Origin: Arctopsyche grandis
Lineage: Eukaryota; Arthropoda; Insecta; Trichoptera; Hydropsychidae
Direction: 5' to 3'
Assembly: GCF_051622035.1 (NCBI RefSeq)
Contig: NC_135357.1
Coordinates: 35,075,691 to 35,139,690, forward strand
DNA length: 64,000 nt
This document shows, one piece after another, positions 1 to 12,905 of this stretch. The notes under the pieces were generated by a model, which did not search any database, was not told where the DNA came from, and saw nothing but the letters and a program-made list of their open reading frames with translations. The stretch's first letter is position 1. Each line of letters opens with the position of its first letter. The translations under genes were made by a program, and so were the position numbers.

Positions 1-105
1 GGGTTGAGAGTGTGTAGTGACGGAACGTGCGAACGGTGCGAGAGCTTGCCAGCGAATAGCTCAGGAATTCAGCGCGATTCTATTTATTGACGTGACCGCT
101 ACGCG
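1..105 (-). promoter_or_regulatory. H2A: 5' leader and TATA box of an H2A gene lying just off the left edge
   Basis: Read on the minus strand, this stretch matches the leader and TATA region in front of the H2A gene at 23769, including the TATA-like AATAAATA (complement of 81-88) and the leader up to the bases CTCAACCC. By that alignment the H2A ATG lies about four bases outside the window. It forms a head-to-head pair with the H2B gene at 256. Confidence 0.85.
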
Positions 106-255
106 TTTGCGCGCGTGCGCGTCATGATGCAATTAGCGCCTCTGCCGTCGGCTCTGTGCACCAAAAGCGACTACAGGCGATTTTCAACGGTTTTCAACTC
201 ATTCTGAAGCGTTCTCTCGAATCGACAACGTCTCTTCGGACCGCTCTCTTTAACA
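106..255 (+). promoter_or_regulatory. H2B promoter half of the shared H2A/H2B spacer
   Basis: No canonical TATA box is visible on the H2B side. A TCATTC initiator-like motif (199-204) followed by TGAAGCG is shared with the H2B gene at 38696 and with the split H2B near 23512 and is the best start-site candidate. The leader to the ATG at 256 is then about 55 bp. Confidence 0.6.
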
Positions 256-636
256 ATGCCGCCCAAGACGAGTGGTAAGGCCGCTAAGAAATCTGGAGGC
301 AAAGCCCAGAAGAACATCTCCAAGGGGGATGGAAAGAAGAAGAACAAGCGCAGGAGGAAGGAGAGCTACGCCATCTACATCTACAAGGTGTTGAAGCAGG
401 TGCACCCCGACACCGGCATCTCGTCGAAGGCGATGAGCATCATGAACAGCTTCGTCAACGACATCTTCGAGCGCATCGCAGCCGAGGCTTCTCGTCTCGC
501 CCACTACAACAAACGCTCCACCATCACTTCTCGGGAAATCCAGACTGCAGTCCGTCTCTTGCTTCCGGGAGAGTTGGCCAAGCACGCTGTCTCTGAAGGC
601 ACCAAAGCCGTCACCAAATACACCAGCTCCAAATAA
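256..636 (+). CDS. H2B: Histone H2B
   Basis: The 126-residue protein pairs with H2A and wraps DNA in the nucleosome core. The basic tail starts [18 protein letters not shown] and is followed by a lysine-rich stretch (about 24-37). The histone fold starts at the conserved [19 protein letters not shown] and ends in the usual AVTKYTSSK. It is about three residues longer than the fly protein because of extra basic residues in the tail. The ATG is the first in-frame start and matches the two other H2B copies. The gene is intronless, head to head with an off-window H2A, and ends in a histone stem-loop 30 bp after the stop, as expected for an S-phase histone mRNA. It differs from the copy at 38696 at residue 5 (T versus G). 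Confidence 0.98.
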   Translation: MPPKTSGKAAKKSGGKAQKNISKGDGKKKNKRRRKESYAIYIYKVLKQVHPDTGISSKAMSIMNSFVNDIFERIAAEASRLAHYNKRSTITSREIQTAVRLLLPGELAKHAVSEGTKAVTKYTSSK

Positions 637-665
637 ACAATGACGCCTCGCACCATCATTCAAAA

Positions 666-681
666 GGCCCTTTTCAGGGCC
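666..681 (+). terminator. Histone 3'-end stem-loop of H2B
   Basis: GGCCCTTTTCAGGGCC is the canonical histone stem-loop: 6-bp stem, TTTC loop. In the mRNA it is bound by SLBP. An AATAAA at 698-703 lies 17 bp downstream and could give a back-up polyadenylated end. Confidence 0.96.
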
Positions 682-860
682 ATCAATATTCTTTACAAAT
701 AAAATTTTGGTTGAAAATGAACAATTTCATCACTTGCATATTAATATTTTTTTATAGCACTTGTCCTTACAAGCGTATTCTGCCTTCCTCAATTATGGCA
801 CTGGAGATTTTTTTTAATATGCTATGGATATCCACCATAGGCGTGGTTCTATTATTTTGA

Positions 861-1452
861 AATCCATCATCCGCCCACAAATCACGTACGCGAGCCCCGT
901 GTGGGCTCACACTACCATCTCCAACAGATCCATACTCAGACTGCAGACAGTACAAAACAAATTCTTGCGTGCCGCGGGCAACTACGACTGGTACACAAGA
1001 AACACTATAATTCACAATGACCTAAACATTGACTACCTTGACAAACACGTACACAAACTTGCCGTAAACTACTTCAAGTCTCTCGGCAAGGTAGACAATC
1101 CCTTAATAAATTCCCTCAGCAAAACCAAACTAATAATTAACCAAAGGCCCATCGACATTCTGAAGATGGGTATAGGCTAAAATTAGCATCCATTTAACTA
1201 ACCAGACTCAACCACCTCCAAACGGTCCATACCCGTTAACCACCCACTAACACACTAACCCCGACAGTATCCCACAGATGTTGCACTAATTTTGCTTAGT
1301 GTTCCAGATCGACAAACACTCCACAAGCGAGCAGCCGCCAGCCCGCACCACAAACATCACCGAGAGTCCGATCCCATACAACTCGTTCGATAGATAGGTT
1401 AAGGGAGTGTCACTACCCTATAAACTATCGTTAAAACGCAGCCACAAAGAAG
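861..1452 (+). mobile_element. 5'-truncated Jockey-like LINE, 3' end
   Basis: The sequence matches the last 592 bp of the full-length element at 58475-63295: the ORF2 C-terminus ending DILKMGIG, the 3' UTR, and the terminal CAGCCACAAAGAAG. It is flanked by an 11-bp target duplication, TATTATTTTGA, at 850-860 and 1453-1463. There is no poly(A) tail. It is nearly identical to the full-length copy, so it is young. Confidence 0.93.
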
Positions 1453-1557
1453 TATTATTTTGAGATTTGAAACAAAAATGCACAGAAAAAAAATAGTTGT
1501 GGGTCAGTATAAACCTTTGTGCTTCAAATAGTTTTAATTTTTCGTAGTGGTATAAAT

Positions 1558-1670
1558 TACGGTAATTGGATTATTATTAGTCACAAAGACAATTTTTGCC
1601 ATGAAAATCGCGAATACGCAATATTTGGCACTCGTTCCCGTTTATTATGATGAACTTTTCGGCTGACAGG
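1558..1670. repeat. Dispersed repeat of unknown family
   Basis: The stretch running from GGTAATTGGATTATTA through GACAATTTTTGCC to TTTGGCACTCG recurs with changes at 14897-15020. It probably belongs to a transposable element. No coding sequence is seen. Confidence 0.5.
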
Positions 1671-1958
1671 TGTTCCGTTATAGAGATTTTAGTGACTGAC
1701 CAGTGATCACCGAACCATAAATTACATCCCACCATGCAGCACGAGATAATTAAAAAGATGGGCCATTTTTGATACCGCTATGCTTCAAAGGGTTGATTGA
1801 TTTTTTGATTAATCAAAAAAATATATAAACCATGCATATGGTGGATATAAATGGCATATTAAAAAATAATTTCTCTAGTGCCTTAATTAAGGAAGGGAGA
1901 AGTCTAATACGTTTGTATGGATGAGACGCTGGGTTCCAGCCCTTTTAATGGTGTAATT

Positions 1959-2170
1959 ATCTTTTCATTCTAAGTGATTAACAACTAGCGATTAGCAGTC
2001 CCAGCTACCTACTTTTTTATTGTCGTACTTAATTTCATACCTGCTATTTAAAAATACTACACTACCTACTCAGTCCTAATGCGTTTTTTTTTTTTTGAGT
2101 AGGTATATATGTAAATGATAACTTCTCACAATTCTGCCTTATTTTACTACTACATAACTATTCTTTGGTA
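1959..2170. other. Conserved H2B 3'-flank block
   Basis: This spacer (ATTAACAACTAGCGATTAGCAG and onward) is shared with the flank after H2B at 39225-39400 and with the complement of about 17900-18080 after the split H2B. It is ancestral spacer carried along with H2B duplications. No gene is visible. Confidence 0.6.
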
Positions 2171-2490
2171 GATTGTGGTTAATGTTTTAACGATAGTTTC
2201 TGCTGGGTAGTGAAACTTCCTAGACATATCTATCTGGTGAATTATATAAGATCAATCTCTCGTTGATATTGTGTGGGCTGCGGCTGCTCACTTGTTGAAT
2301 GTTTATTAGACTAAAACACTAAGCAAAATTGGTGCATCATCTGTGGGATACTGTTGGGGTTAGTGTGTATACTATGGGTGGTTAACAGGTTTTGGACCAT
2401 TTTTGGTGGTGGTTTACTCTGACTAATTTGAATGAATGCTAATTTTAGCCTATATTTGTTTTCAAAATGTCGATAGGTCTTTGGTCTTTC
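2171..2490 (-). mobile_element. Old Jockey-like LINE 3' fragment
   Basis: On the minus strand this aligns, with many differences, to the last codons of ORF2 and the 3' UTR of the full-length elements, including the CAGTATCCCACAGATG block and the final ACTATCGTTAAAAC block. It is much more diverged than the other fragments, so it records an older wave. I see nothing in the following 2490-3158 stretch. Confidence 0.75.
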
Positions 2491-3167
2491 TTTATAAGAC
2501 CCTTTTTTATGGGTACATTAATACTGGACAGGGATAAGAATTATTACTGTGGGTTATTCTTTTTGGAAATGGGACGATCTCTTTCAAAACGGACGTATGA
2601 ATAAGTTGTGGACAAACAAAAAACAGTTGCAAGTCGCAGTTCTTAAAGCAATGCTAATTACCAAAGCAAATTTGTTCCTCAGAGAAATATAATATAAGAC
2701 CAAATAGATTACATATTTATTTTCACATTTAACTGAAAAAATATACGTTTTCTTGAATACACATAGATATGTACGTAAATAAAAATTGGTAAATGTCCCG
2801 TTTTGAGGAAAAAAATAAATGATTCGTTATTCATACTCCATTCGCGCATTCGTACACGTCTATATAGAATGTGCCAAAGAATAGAGGTTATGTGCCGACT
2901 AGGTATGACCAGACTTTTAATTGTACAATGATTATTTCACTCATAACGTGGTTCATTTTCCACATACCTTAATTATCTGACTGGCACAAATTATATGTTC
3001 GAACATTAACTTTCCAATAGCATGACATTGTTCATCAACGAAATTCACACTAAAAACGTGGACGAGTTCAAAACGCAAACTTCGCCATCAATTTGGAACT
3101 TCATTTATGTTTCGCATTACAAAGCATCATATACATTTGTTTTACTTCGAGACTGGTGCTTTATTAC

Positions 3168-3451
3168 CGGTCTCCGTGACGAGACAGAATGTTAAATTAC
3201 AGAAAACGCAAATATCGAAAATCGAAAGATCTTAAGTCGAAAGATAAAAAAAAAAAAAATGGTACCTTCCGTATTCTGCGCGCGCACATTAATACGGGAG
3301 GAAAAGCCTGTTCCTCTTGTTCCTGTTGAATCCTGCTCGCAAAAATTAAGTGAGTATGTACCGTTTACCATGCACCATTTTTTTTTTGATCTTTCGATTT
3401 TCGATCTTTGTGTTTTCTGTAATTTTACATTCTGTCTCGTCACGTAGACCC
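3168..3451. mobile_element. MULE-like MITE with long inverted ends and 9-bp duplication
   Basis: A 284-bp element with about 75-bp terminal inverted repeats (GGTCTNCGTGACGAGACAG at each end). It is flanked by an exact 9-bp direct repeat, CTTTATTAC, at 3159-3167 and 3452-3460. Long inverted repeats plus a 9-bp duplication fit the Mutator superfamily. It has no coding capacity. The flank from 3461 to the H3 stem-loop shows nothing else. Confidence 0.75.
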
Positions 3452-4034
3452 CTTTATTACATACCTCTTATACAGTTCACATGGTTTTCGTTTAAGAAGT
3501 CATTTTTTATAACATCCACACTATGAATACATTATCATTTCTGTGTTAAAATGCAATTAGACAATACAATCGCACCCATGAAATGCCAACTCATCTATTG
3601 ATTGAAAACTACTAAATGATTTTAACATATTTTTTTTAATTTAAACAGCTGTAATAGCGATAGTGTTCATAATCCCAATTTGTTTCACAACTATTTCCTT
3701 CTTACCTGCCGCTTTAGAAATTACATCCTTATTTGCATTTTTTTAATAGATTATACGTTCAACCCAAATTCTATCTGGTTTGATGGTAGTTGATTCAGGC
3801 ACAAGTTAGCTTTAATTTTTATTTATATTTTCAAAAAATTCTAATCGATACAAATTTTCTGTAGTGACTTAAAATAAATCTGCTCAGAATTTAATATTAG
3901 AGTATGTAAAAATAACTTTCAGCATGATTTCGCATATTACTCATCATCTCATATGGCGTCAGTAAAATTGCATAACCTGAAAAAAGTTGCAGTTCATTCA
4001 GTGATTGAATTAATTCCGAAATATACATATTGGT

Positions 4035-4050
4035 GGCCCTGAAAAGGGCC
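4035..4050 (-). terminator. Histone 3'-end stem-loop of H3
   Basis: The plus-strand GGCCCTGAAAAGGGCC is the complement of the canonical stem-loop, 42 bp after the H3 stop. Confidence 0.96.
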
Positions 4051-4092
4051 TTTTTTTTTGTTAACGTATGGATCTAGTGACTATCAAAAGGC

Positions 4093-6302
<2,210 letters not shown>

Positions 6303-6318
6303 GGCCCTGAAAAGGGCC
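6303..6318 (-). terminator. Histone 3'-end stem-loop of H4
   Basis: GGCCCTGAAAAGGGCC, the complement of the canonical histone stem-loop, followed on the minus strand by the spacer that leads into H3. Confidence 0.96.
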
Positions 6319-6371
6319 TTTTTTTACAAGCTTTTTATTGGTTTTAATTTGAATATGTAAATGGTAGATAT

Positions 6372-6689
<318 letters not shown>

Positions 6690-6780
6690 TCAGCAGAGTT
6701 CGTCGAACGAGAGCGAAAAACAGCACGTCCGCGCGTGGCGAGCTACGGCAGTCGAGTGAGTTTTGGCTCCAAAGGCGCCT

Positions 6781-6790
6781 ATATTTATAG
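6781..6790 (-). promoter_or_regulatory. H4 TATA box
   Basis: CTATAAATAT on the minus strand, about 100 bp upstream of the H4 ATG, the same spacing as in the H4 gene at 16483. Confidence 0.8.
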
Positions 6791-7075
6791 TAGTGCATGT
6801 GGTCAGGGGTGCCACACCTTTGCAAATAATGCAATGAAATGTGCTGCATGAAGAAACGACATTTGAAACAGCAATAATGAAAACTAAAACTATATAAATA
6901 ATAATGTCAACTCTGTGTCCCAAGTTGTAATCAACATTTTAATACAAATGTTGTTTTTGTAAGCTTGTATCAGGCTATATTTAGGGTGACCATATGTTCC
7001 TTTTTGGCTGGGACAGTCCCATTTTTTAGGTGATTTGTATTCGTCCCGATTTGTATTGTCCCATATTGTACGTAA

Positions 7076-7230
7076 TTTTATGGATGTATGTAATGTATGT
7101 GTATGTGTATATGTATATGTATATGTGTATGTATGTATATGTATATATGTGTATTTTTATATTTATGTATGTGTATTTGTGTATACGTGTAAGTATTTGT
7201 GTATATATGGATGGTGTACATATATGTTTA
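7076..7230. repeat. TATG/TGTA-rich microsatellite
   Basis: A degenerate run of TATGTGTATATGTA-type units. The short open frames here, rich in tyrosine, valine and cysteine, are artefacts of the repeat. It is followed at about 7285-7325 by an (AAAAT)n tail that may be the end of a small retroposon. Confidence 0.8.
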
Positions 7231-7330
7231 TATAATTGTCTTTGGCCAGGAAGGCGCATTGGGTTTACCTGTAAGGCCTTCTTGGTGTAAATTAAATAAA
7301 AAAATAAAATAAAATAAAATATATATAAAA

Positions 7331-7673
7331 TTGAATGTCTGTCTGACTGTCTCGTATAGGATCCTAAACCACTGAACCGATTACAATGGAACTTTCAGGA
7401 TTTGTTGTATGCATGTCCGGAAAGCGTACTGTGAAAAAAAAAACGGGGAAAAATCTCTTAATAATAATATACGAAATTATGATTTTACCGACGCGAAAGT
7501 TTGAAGTGCTTTTGTGTAATCAAGGAAATGTGTTCGTTGGTAACCACGTTAACAGTTGGTTATTGACGACACGACGTTGAAGAAATGTAAGTAGAACTCC
7601 ATCCACCACTTGAAATGGGAACGGGAATTGCATGCCTTATTCTGGCGTTGCAACGAATGCCAGGTTCAGCTAG
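7331..7673 (+). mobile_element. Possible Helitron-like element 3' end
   Basis: The segment ends with a hairpin (CTGGC at 7642 pairing with GCCAG at 7663) followed seven bases later by CTAG at 7670-7673 and then T. That fits the Helitron 3' rule of a hairpin followed by CTRR. The start (GTCTGTCTGACTG) is only approximate. No Rep/helicase is visible. Confidence 0.4.
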
Positions 7674-8599
7674 TTATTATATAAATATACACACATGCAA
7701 TATATTCGTTTATAGTTACATTTAAATATTTTGTAATATGATTTATGTCACCAAAAGGAGTCCCAGGCTCTGGGAAAAAATAACTCCGGGCTCTATGACA
7801 AACTAAAAAAAAGATCTTATAAATCTATTTTTAAAATGCGAAAAATCTATTAGAACTTAGAAAAATATTTATGTATATGTTTTTTTACTATAAAGTATGA
7901 TGTGACAAGTACGATTTCACATGGACTCAAAGAGTGCGGGGATCGAAAAATAATAAACATTTAGCATTTAATGAATACATGTATTTTTATGTAGAATAGT
8001 ATAAAATATCAATATCAGCAGTCCGGGCCCTGGAATTTTAGCCCCCACTGCCCCCCCCCCCCTCTCCTTGGCCCTGCATGGTTCTGAAAAAAATCTCTGT
8101 TCTCTTATTTTTTTTCAATTTCTGTTTTTAAAAAAATGTCATTCAGGTAGAAATTATATTACTTAACAAAATTAAAAATTAAAAAATTCAGTTGAACACA
8201 ATTTTCGCAATTAAATGGAACTGAGAATATATTTTTGGAAAATTTTTAACTATTTTTATTTGTTCATTTTACATGCTTCAGAAATAATCCCCTCTGCAGC
8301 GCATGCATATCGAATATGACAGTGGTGGCTAAGAGTGCTGTGAACCTTTTTTTTATAATAAAAATTCCACCCAAAAATGGCTGACGTGGCATCGCTGGCA
8401 TATTAAATATTTTTTTATCCCGTTGCTTTTTTGCTTGTCCACAAGAATTGTATAATTATAATTCCTTGACTTGATAGAAAAATAAATAAAACTTTTAAAC
8501 ATACAACACATTATTTTTAATAGGCGAGGGGGAGGCTAGAGAGGACAATTTCCTGTAGTCAGTTCTGAGCATCATGGTCACCCTAGTTATATATGATTT

Positions 8600-9590
8600 T
8601 TTTTTTCGAAAACTTCACTGTTCGTTTCCAATGGTTTACGATACCTTACCATTTCGTCTCCTTCACTTTCATATTATTTTACACAATTGTTGATAATTTC
8701 TAGTTTTCAATTATGACTGTTTTGAATTTACATTTCCCTTCTTGGTTTATTTACAATCAATATAATGATATATGTTTTACAATGTACAATAAAATTGATT
8801 TCGAACTACGTACATCCTGACATTTATATTCATAAATAATGTAATTTACACATTTCTAATGACAAATTAATATTTAAACCTTCAAAAGTACACCAACAAG
8901 TAATCATTCCATCAAATAAATTCTTTAAAATCATATATGTACCTACAAATATTTATTTATATTCAATGATTTATTTTTAAAATGTTTGCAATATTAAACA
9001 TTGCTTGCCATTTTCATTTATTTAAAATTGATTCATTTACATTTTTGGTAAATTATCTATTAAAGACACGTAACATCTTTTGATATAAATCCCATATTTT
9101 AATATGGAATATGAGAAACTATTAAATTTCTTACAGGAATCTTATTGTTTAATTTAATCAGAATCTAAATTTTACATAAATTTAATGTATTTGTTCAGAA
9201 TAATTACAAACGTATGACAAAAAAATATGAAAATTATTAAAAATTTTACTGTTTCTTCTTATGCCTAATAATGGTTTAACGACAGTTCAAACAGTACTTA
9301 TTTTTGTATATTAAATTTAATTTTATAATAACAAAATTCATTACAAATTCATTCAGTATTTATTTTTAATGTTAATAACTATTAAGTACACAAAATGTTT
9401 TTTCCTTACACTGAAAAAAAAAAGTACACGATGTGATACGTTCTTCATACTGTCGAACATTGTTTGAAAAAGCACAGTTAAATTCCAGTAAATATAAAAA
9501 TGAATGATTTAAATTTATTATTATAATAACTAAAGAAGGTTTTTAAATCATATTTATATATAGAACATATTTTAATAAACAATTACGATT
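8600..9590. other. AT-rich spacer, nothing recognised
   Basis: About 1 kb of AT-rich DNA with no open frame of note and no repeat that I could match elsewhere in the window. Confidence 0.5.
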
Positions 9591-10151
9591 ATAGTTGTTA
9601 AGTATTGAAGTCTGATGTGATTTTTCTATGTACGTGTTACGATTGGTCGTTTCAATATCGTCTAAATACGTTATTTGAAAACTTACCATATTGAAACCTT
9701 TCAAAAATAATCGCTTAAGTATTTAAGAATCAAATGAAATCATTACGCTGATTGTAAATTAATTAAGTAAGTTTTTATTTCATTTTTAATGACACTTCAC
9801 GTGACGACTGGATCGAATTCTCAAATTGTATTTATCACAAATTGCGCATGGAAACGTATATGCTATCGAAGTCTAGATTTTTAGGTGAATGGAATCCTCA
9901 TTTGTGATATCCGTTTTAAATACATCAATATATTGCGGCCGTTTTTTAGAAAATTACAGATTTTGGGATGATACAAAGCAGAAATAAGAACGATTTGATG
10001 AAGAATCTGAACAGAGTGAACGCGTGAGTTCGGCGAGCTCCGTCGAGCGCTCAATGCCCCGACCGTGCAATGGCGAAATTCACTCGCGTCTCAGCTCGAA
10101 ACGCTCGTTCTCAAACTCTTTCTCCAATTTTCAAAACTGGGAAGAACAAAA
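9590..10151 (+). promoter_or_regulatory. H1 upstream module and promoter
   Basis: Homologous to the regions in front of the other two H1 genes. The proximal block GGCGAGCTCCGTCGAGCGCTC (the first G at 10032) is shared almost exactly by all three, and a more distal block around CATCAAATCGTTCT is shared too. There is no TATA box, in contrast to the H2A, H3 and H4 promoters here, which agrees with the TATA-less H1 promoters known in Drosophila. Confidence 0.65.
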
Positions 10152-10814
10152 ATGGCAGACGTCGCATCTCCAGTCGCAGCCTCTCCTCTACCGACGACTC
10201 CGGCCAAGAAGTCCAAAACGGCAACCGCCAAGAAGCCCCAGAAGAAGCCCACTCATCCCAAGACCTCTGATATGGTCAACAACGCTATCTTGGGTCTCAA
10301 GGAAAGGGGTGGATCTTCCCTGCAGGCCATCAAGAAGTTCATCTCAGCCACCTACAAGGTGGACGCTGACAAGCTGGCTCCTTTCATCAGAAAGTACTTG
10401 AAAGGCGCAGTCGACTCTGGAGCTTTAGTTCGCACCAAAGGCAAAGGTGCTGCTGGAAGTTTCAAACTGGAGGCCAAAGCAAAGGGTGCTCCCGCCGCTA
10501 AGAAGACCAAATCCGCCCCTAAGAAAGTCGCAGCCGCCGCTAAGAGCCCCGCCAAGACAACCGGACGCGTCCAGAAGCGCAAATCCGCCGCAGCTAAGAA
10601 AAGTACAACTGCAGCAGCCAAGCCCAAGAAAGCCGCTGCCAAGAAGACTACTGCTGCCGCTTCTCCTGCTAAGAAAGCCGCCAAGTCTAAAACGCCCACT
10701 AAGGCCAAGACAACCACAAAGCCCCCAACAAAGAAGCCCAAAGCGCCCAAACCCAAGAAGGCCGGAGTAGCCGCTAAAAGCAAGACCATCAAGAAGACCG
10801 CAGCAAAGAAGTAA
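10152..10814 (+). CDS. H1: Histone H1
   Basis: The 220-residue linker histone starts [20 protein letters not shown]. The winged-helix globular domain spans about residues 36-110 ([20 protein letters not shown] through [12 protein letters not shown]), followed by a long lysine/alanine/proline-rich tail with repeated AKSPAK- and AAKK-type units. A longer frame opens upstream, but the homologous start MAD and the promoter position favour 10152. It is tail to tail with the H1 gene at 11665. The three H1 proteins are all 220 residues but differ at scattered positions in both tails, far more than the core histones do. Confidence 0.97.
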   Translation: MADVASPVAASPLPTTPAKKSKTATAKKPQKKPTHPKTSDMVNNAILGLKERGGSSLQAIKKFISATYKVDADKLAPFIRKYLKGAVDSGALVRTKGKGAAGSFKLEAKAKGAPAAKKTKSAPKKVAAAAKSPAKTTGRVQKRKSAAAKKSTTAAAKPKKAAAKKTTAAASPAKKAAKSKTPTKAKTTTKPPTKKPKAPKPKKAGVAAKSKTIKKTAAKK

Positions 10815-10879
10815 TCTTGTTTACGTTTGATGACGATCGCCTTTCGGGGTAAAACGCTACTACTAGCGCACAACCAAAA

Positions 10880-10895
10880 AGCCCTTTTCAGGGCT
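10880..10895 (+). terminator. H1-type histone stem-loop
   Basis: AGCCCTTTTCAGGGCT: the base pair at the foot of the stem is A-T instead of the G-C seen in all intact core-histone genes here. Confidence 0.95.
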
Positions 10896-11591
10896 ATCAA
10901 TAGATTTGAATAATTCGGAAATATTTTGTCAACATCTGAATGCATATGTCTTTCTTTACAGCTATCAAATTAATTGTAGGTCACATGTAGTAGGTACTTG
11001 TCCAAATTGGCAGCACGGTATATTATTGTTTCATTTGAAGAACTCCCAATTTTCGACATCCAGAATAAGAAAATGATCTATATTGTATGTGTCGAAACTA
11101 TGGATGGTCATGTTTTTAAGTAATTACAGTACATTTCTTGGAACGTGTAGCTTCTTGATGAGACGTATCGAGTTTTTTCGCTGATGAGTTGAATTTAAAT
11201 GAAATAAAATCCAATTTGTGGTTTACGGTTTCATTATAACGCAATAAATACGATCTTGAAATCGAATATGATGCAAAATTTATTTAAACGACTTATTCTC
11301 TCAGAAGTGTGACCATGACACATTTTATTAATGATAAAAAAAGATTTAGATGTATTCAAGGACAAGCAGTCCGCTGTAAATATTGATATGATTGGTTTGT
11401 ATGGTAGACTTTGATTTTAGCCCTTTTTTCATTGAACATAGAAGAAACTGATTTCGAATAATCCTGCAATAGACATTTAATACCCATCGGAAATCATCTG
11501 TTGCTAACGGCAAGTAAACCTGAAAAAAGAAACCATAGCGAAATTCTATGACGTGTCAAAATGTTAACCAAAACATTGTAAAGAGATTGGT
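10896..11591. other. Spacer between convergent H1 genes
   Basis: About 700 bp of AT-rich DNA between two stem-loops that face each other. No gene or mobile element is recognised. Confidence 0.6.
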
Positions 11592-11607
11592 AGCCCTGAA
11601 AAGGGCT
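11592..11607 (-). terminator. H1-type histone stem-loop
   Basis: AGCCCTGAAAAGGGCT, the complement of the H1-type stem-loop, 57 bp beyond the H1 stop. Confidence 0.95.
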
Positions 11608-11664
11608 TTTTAAGTTGGTTGTTGTTAGCGCTTTACGCCAAAAGGCGATAGTCGTAAAATCAAA

Positions 11665-12327
11665 TTACTTCTTCGCGGCGGTTTTCTTGATGGTCTTGCT
11701 TTTGGCTGCTACTCCGGCCTTTTTGGGCTTGGGAGCTTTCGGCTTCTTGGTTGGGGGCTTTACAGTTTTCTTCGCCTTAGTGGGAGATTTAGACTTTGCG
11801 GCTTTCTTAGCTGGAGAGGCGGCGGCAGCTGTCTTTTTGGCGGCGGCTTTTTTGGGCTTGGCTGCTGCGGTTGTAGTTTTCTTAGCCGCAATGGATTTGC
11901 GCTTTTGGACGCGTCCAGTGACCTTTGCGGGGCTTTTGGCAGCAGCTGCGGCTTTCTTAGGGGCAGCTTTAGTCTTCTTAGCGGCGGGAGCACCTTTGGT
12001 TTTGGTTTCCAATTTGAAACTTCCAGCGGCGCCTTTGCCTTTGGTGCGAACCAAAGCACCAGAGTCGACTGCACCTTTCAAGTACTTTCTGATGAAAGGA
12101 GCCAGTTTGTCAGCGTCCACCTTGTAGGTGGCGGAGATGAACTTCTTGATGGCCTGCAGCGAAGATCCACCCCTTTCCTTGAGACCCAAGATAGCGTTGT
12201 TGACCATATCAGAGGTCTTGGGATGGGTGGGCTTCTTCTGAGGCTTTTTGGCAGCGGCGGCTTTGGTCTTCTTGGCCGGAGACGCCAGAACGGGAGAGGC
12301 TGCGATCGGATCTGCGGTATCTGCCAT
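11665..12327 (-). CDS. H1: Histone H1
   Basis: The 220-residue linker histone starts [20 protein letters not shown]. Its globular domain sequence is nearly the same as in the H1 gene at 10152 ([20 protein letters not shown], then the [19 protein letters not shown] region). The tail differs, for example with [19 protein letters not shown] kept at the end but changed repeats before it. A five-codon upstream in-frame extension (MEIAK) is rejected because the other H1 genes start at MAD. Upstream lies the same H1 module as at 40964-41520. Confidence 0.97.
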   Translation of the reverse strand: MADTADPIAASPVLASPAKKTKAAAAKKPQKKPTHPKTSDMVNNAILGLKERGGSSLQAIKKFISATYKVDADKLAPFIRKYLKGAVDSGALVRTKGKGAAGSFKLETKTKGAPAAKKTKAAPKKAAAAAKSPAKVTGRVQKRKSIAAKKTTTAAAKPKKAAAKKTAAAASPAKKAAKSKSPTKAKKTVKPPTKKPKAPKPKKAGVAAKSKTIKKTAAKK

Positions 12328-12905
12328 CTTTGCGATTTCCAAGTCGAGAATCGATGAGGAAACTTGAGAACGAGCGTATCGAGCTGAAGTCAGTCAAAGA
12401 CGCGAATGATTCGAGTACTTGCGCTATCTGGGCATTGAGCGCTCGACGGAGCTCGCCGAACTCACGCGCCCACTCTGTTCAGTTTCTTCATCAAATCGTT
12501 CTCATTTCTGCTTCGCCTTGTCCCAAAATCTAGGTTTTCTTAAAAAACTGCGCAATTTAATCGTTGCGTTGAAAACGGCAATCGTTTATAAGGGTTTTAT
12601 CTTCGTAAAAAGCTAAAATCTATTGTTCAATTCGCATCAGCTTGAAATCAATGACTGATTCAATTTCAGAATGCATCCGCATCGTCACGCGGAGTGTCAT
12701 TAAATGTGGAATAAATACTCAATTTAAATGTTTACAACTGTTTTTACTGTCTAATATCGTTCTTAAATATTTAGATAAATGTTCAAAAACTATTTCAAGT
12801 GTATAATTAACGTAATAAAGTAATGAGATGGAATTGAAACCACCAATCGTAACACACAGAACAGTCACATCAGTCTTCAATACTCGACAATACAAATTAT
12901 CATAG
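12328..12905 (-). promoter_or_regulatory. H1 upstream module and promoter
   Basis: The GCATTGAGCGCTCGACGGAG block (12431 onward) and the following roughly 450 bp are almost the same as at 41058-41520 in front of the third H1 gene. Similarity stops near 12905. Conservation of such AT-rich spacer between dispersed H1 genes suggests recent duplication or a functional enhancer. Confidence 0.65.

Larger units (their letters stand above)
767..1958. mobile_element. Non-autonomous DNA-transposon-like insertion with inverted ends
   Basis: The H2B 3' flank here is homologous to the flank at 39126-39400, but about 1.19 kb is inserted after the shared bases near 766. Its ends form an imperfect inverted repeat: 767-838 matches the complement of about 1838-1945, sharing CATACAAACGTATT- and CCTTAATTAAGG-like blocks. 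No transposase is visible. A Jockey fragment (861-1452) is nested inside. The superfamily is not resolved. Confidence 0.55.
6982..8585. mobile_element. TA-flanked DNA-transposon-like element, 1.6 kb
   Basis: The ends are TAGGGTGACCAT (6982-6993) and its exact complement ATGGTCACCCTA (8574-8585), so a short inverted repeat is bounded by TA dinucleotides, as in Tc1/mariner-like elements. No transposase frame is visible. The interior holds a microsatellite and a Helitron-like segment. The termini are clear but the superfamily is tentative. Confidence 0.55.

Noticed and set aside
7026-7290. Overlapping short frames rich in tyrosine, valine and cysteine
   Set aside because: Translations of a TATG/TGTA microsatellite.
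10352-10945. Long open frame antisense to H1, rich in alanine, leucine and phenylalanine
   Set aside because: Mirror of the lysine/alanine repeats of the H1 tail. It resembles membrane segments only by composition.
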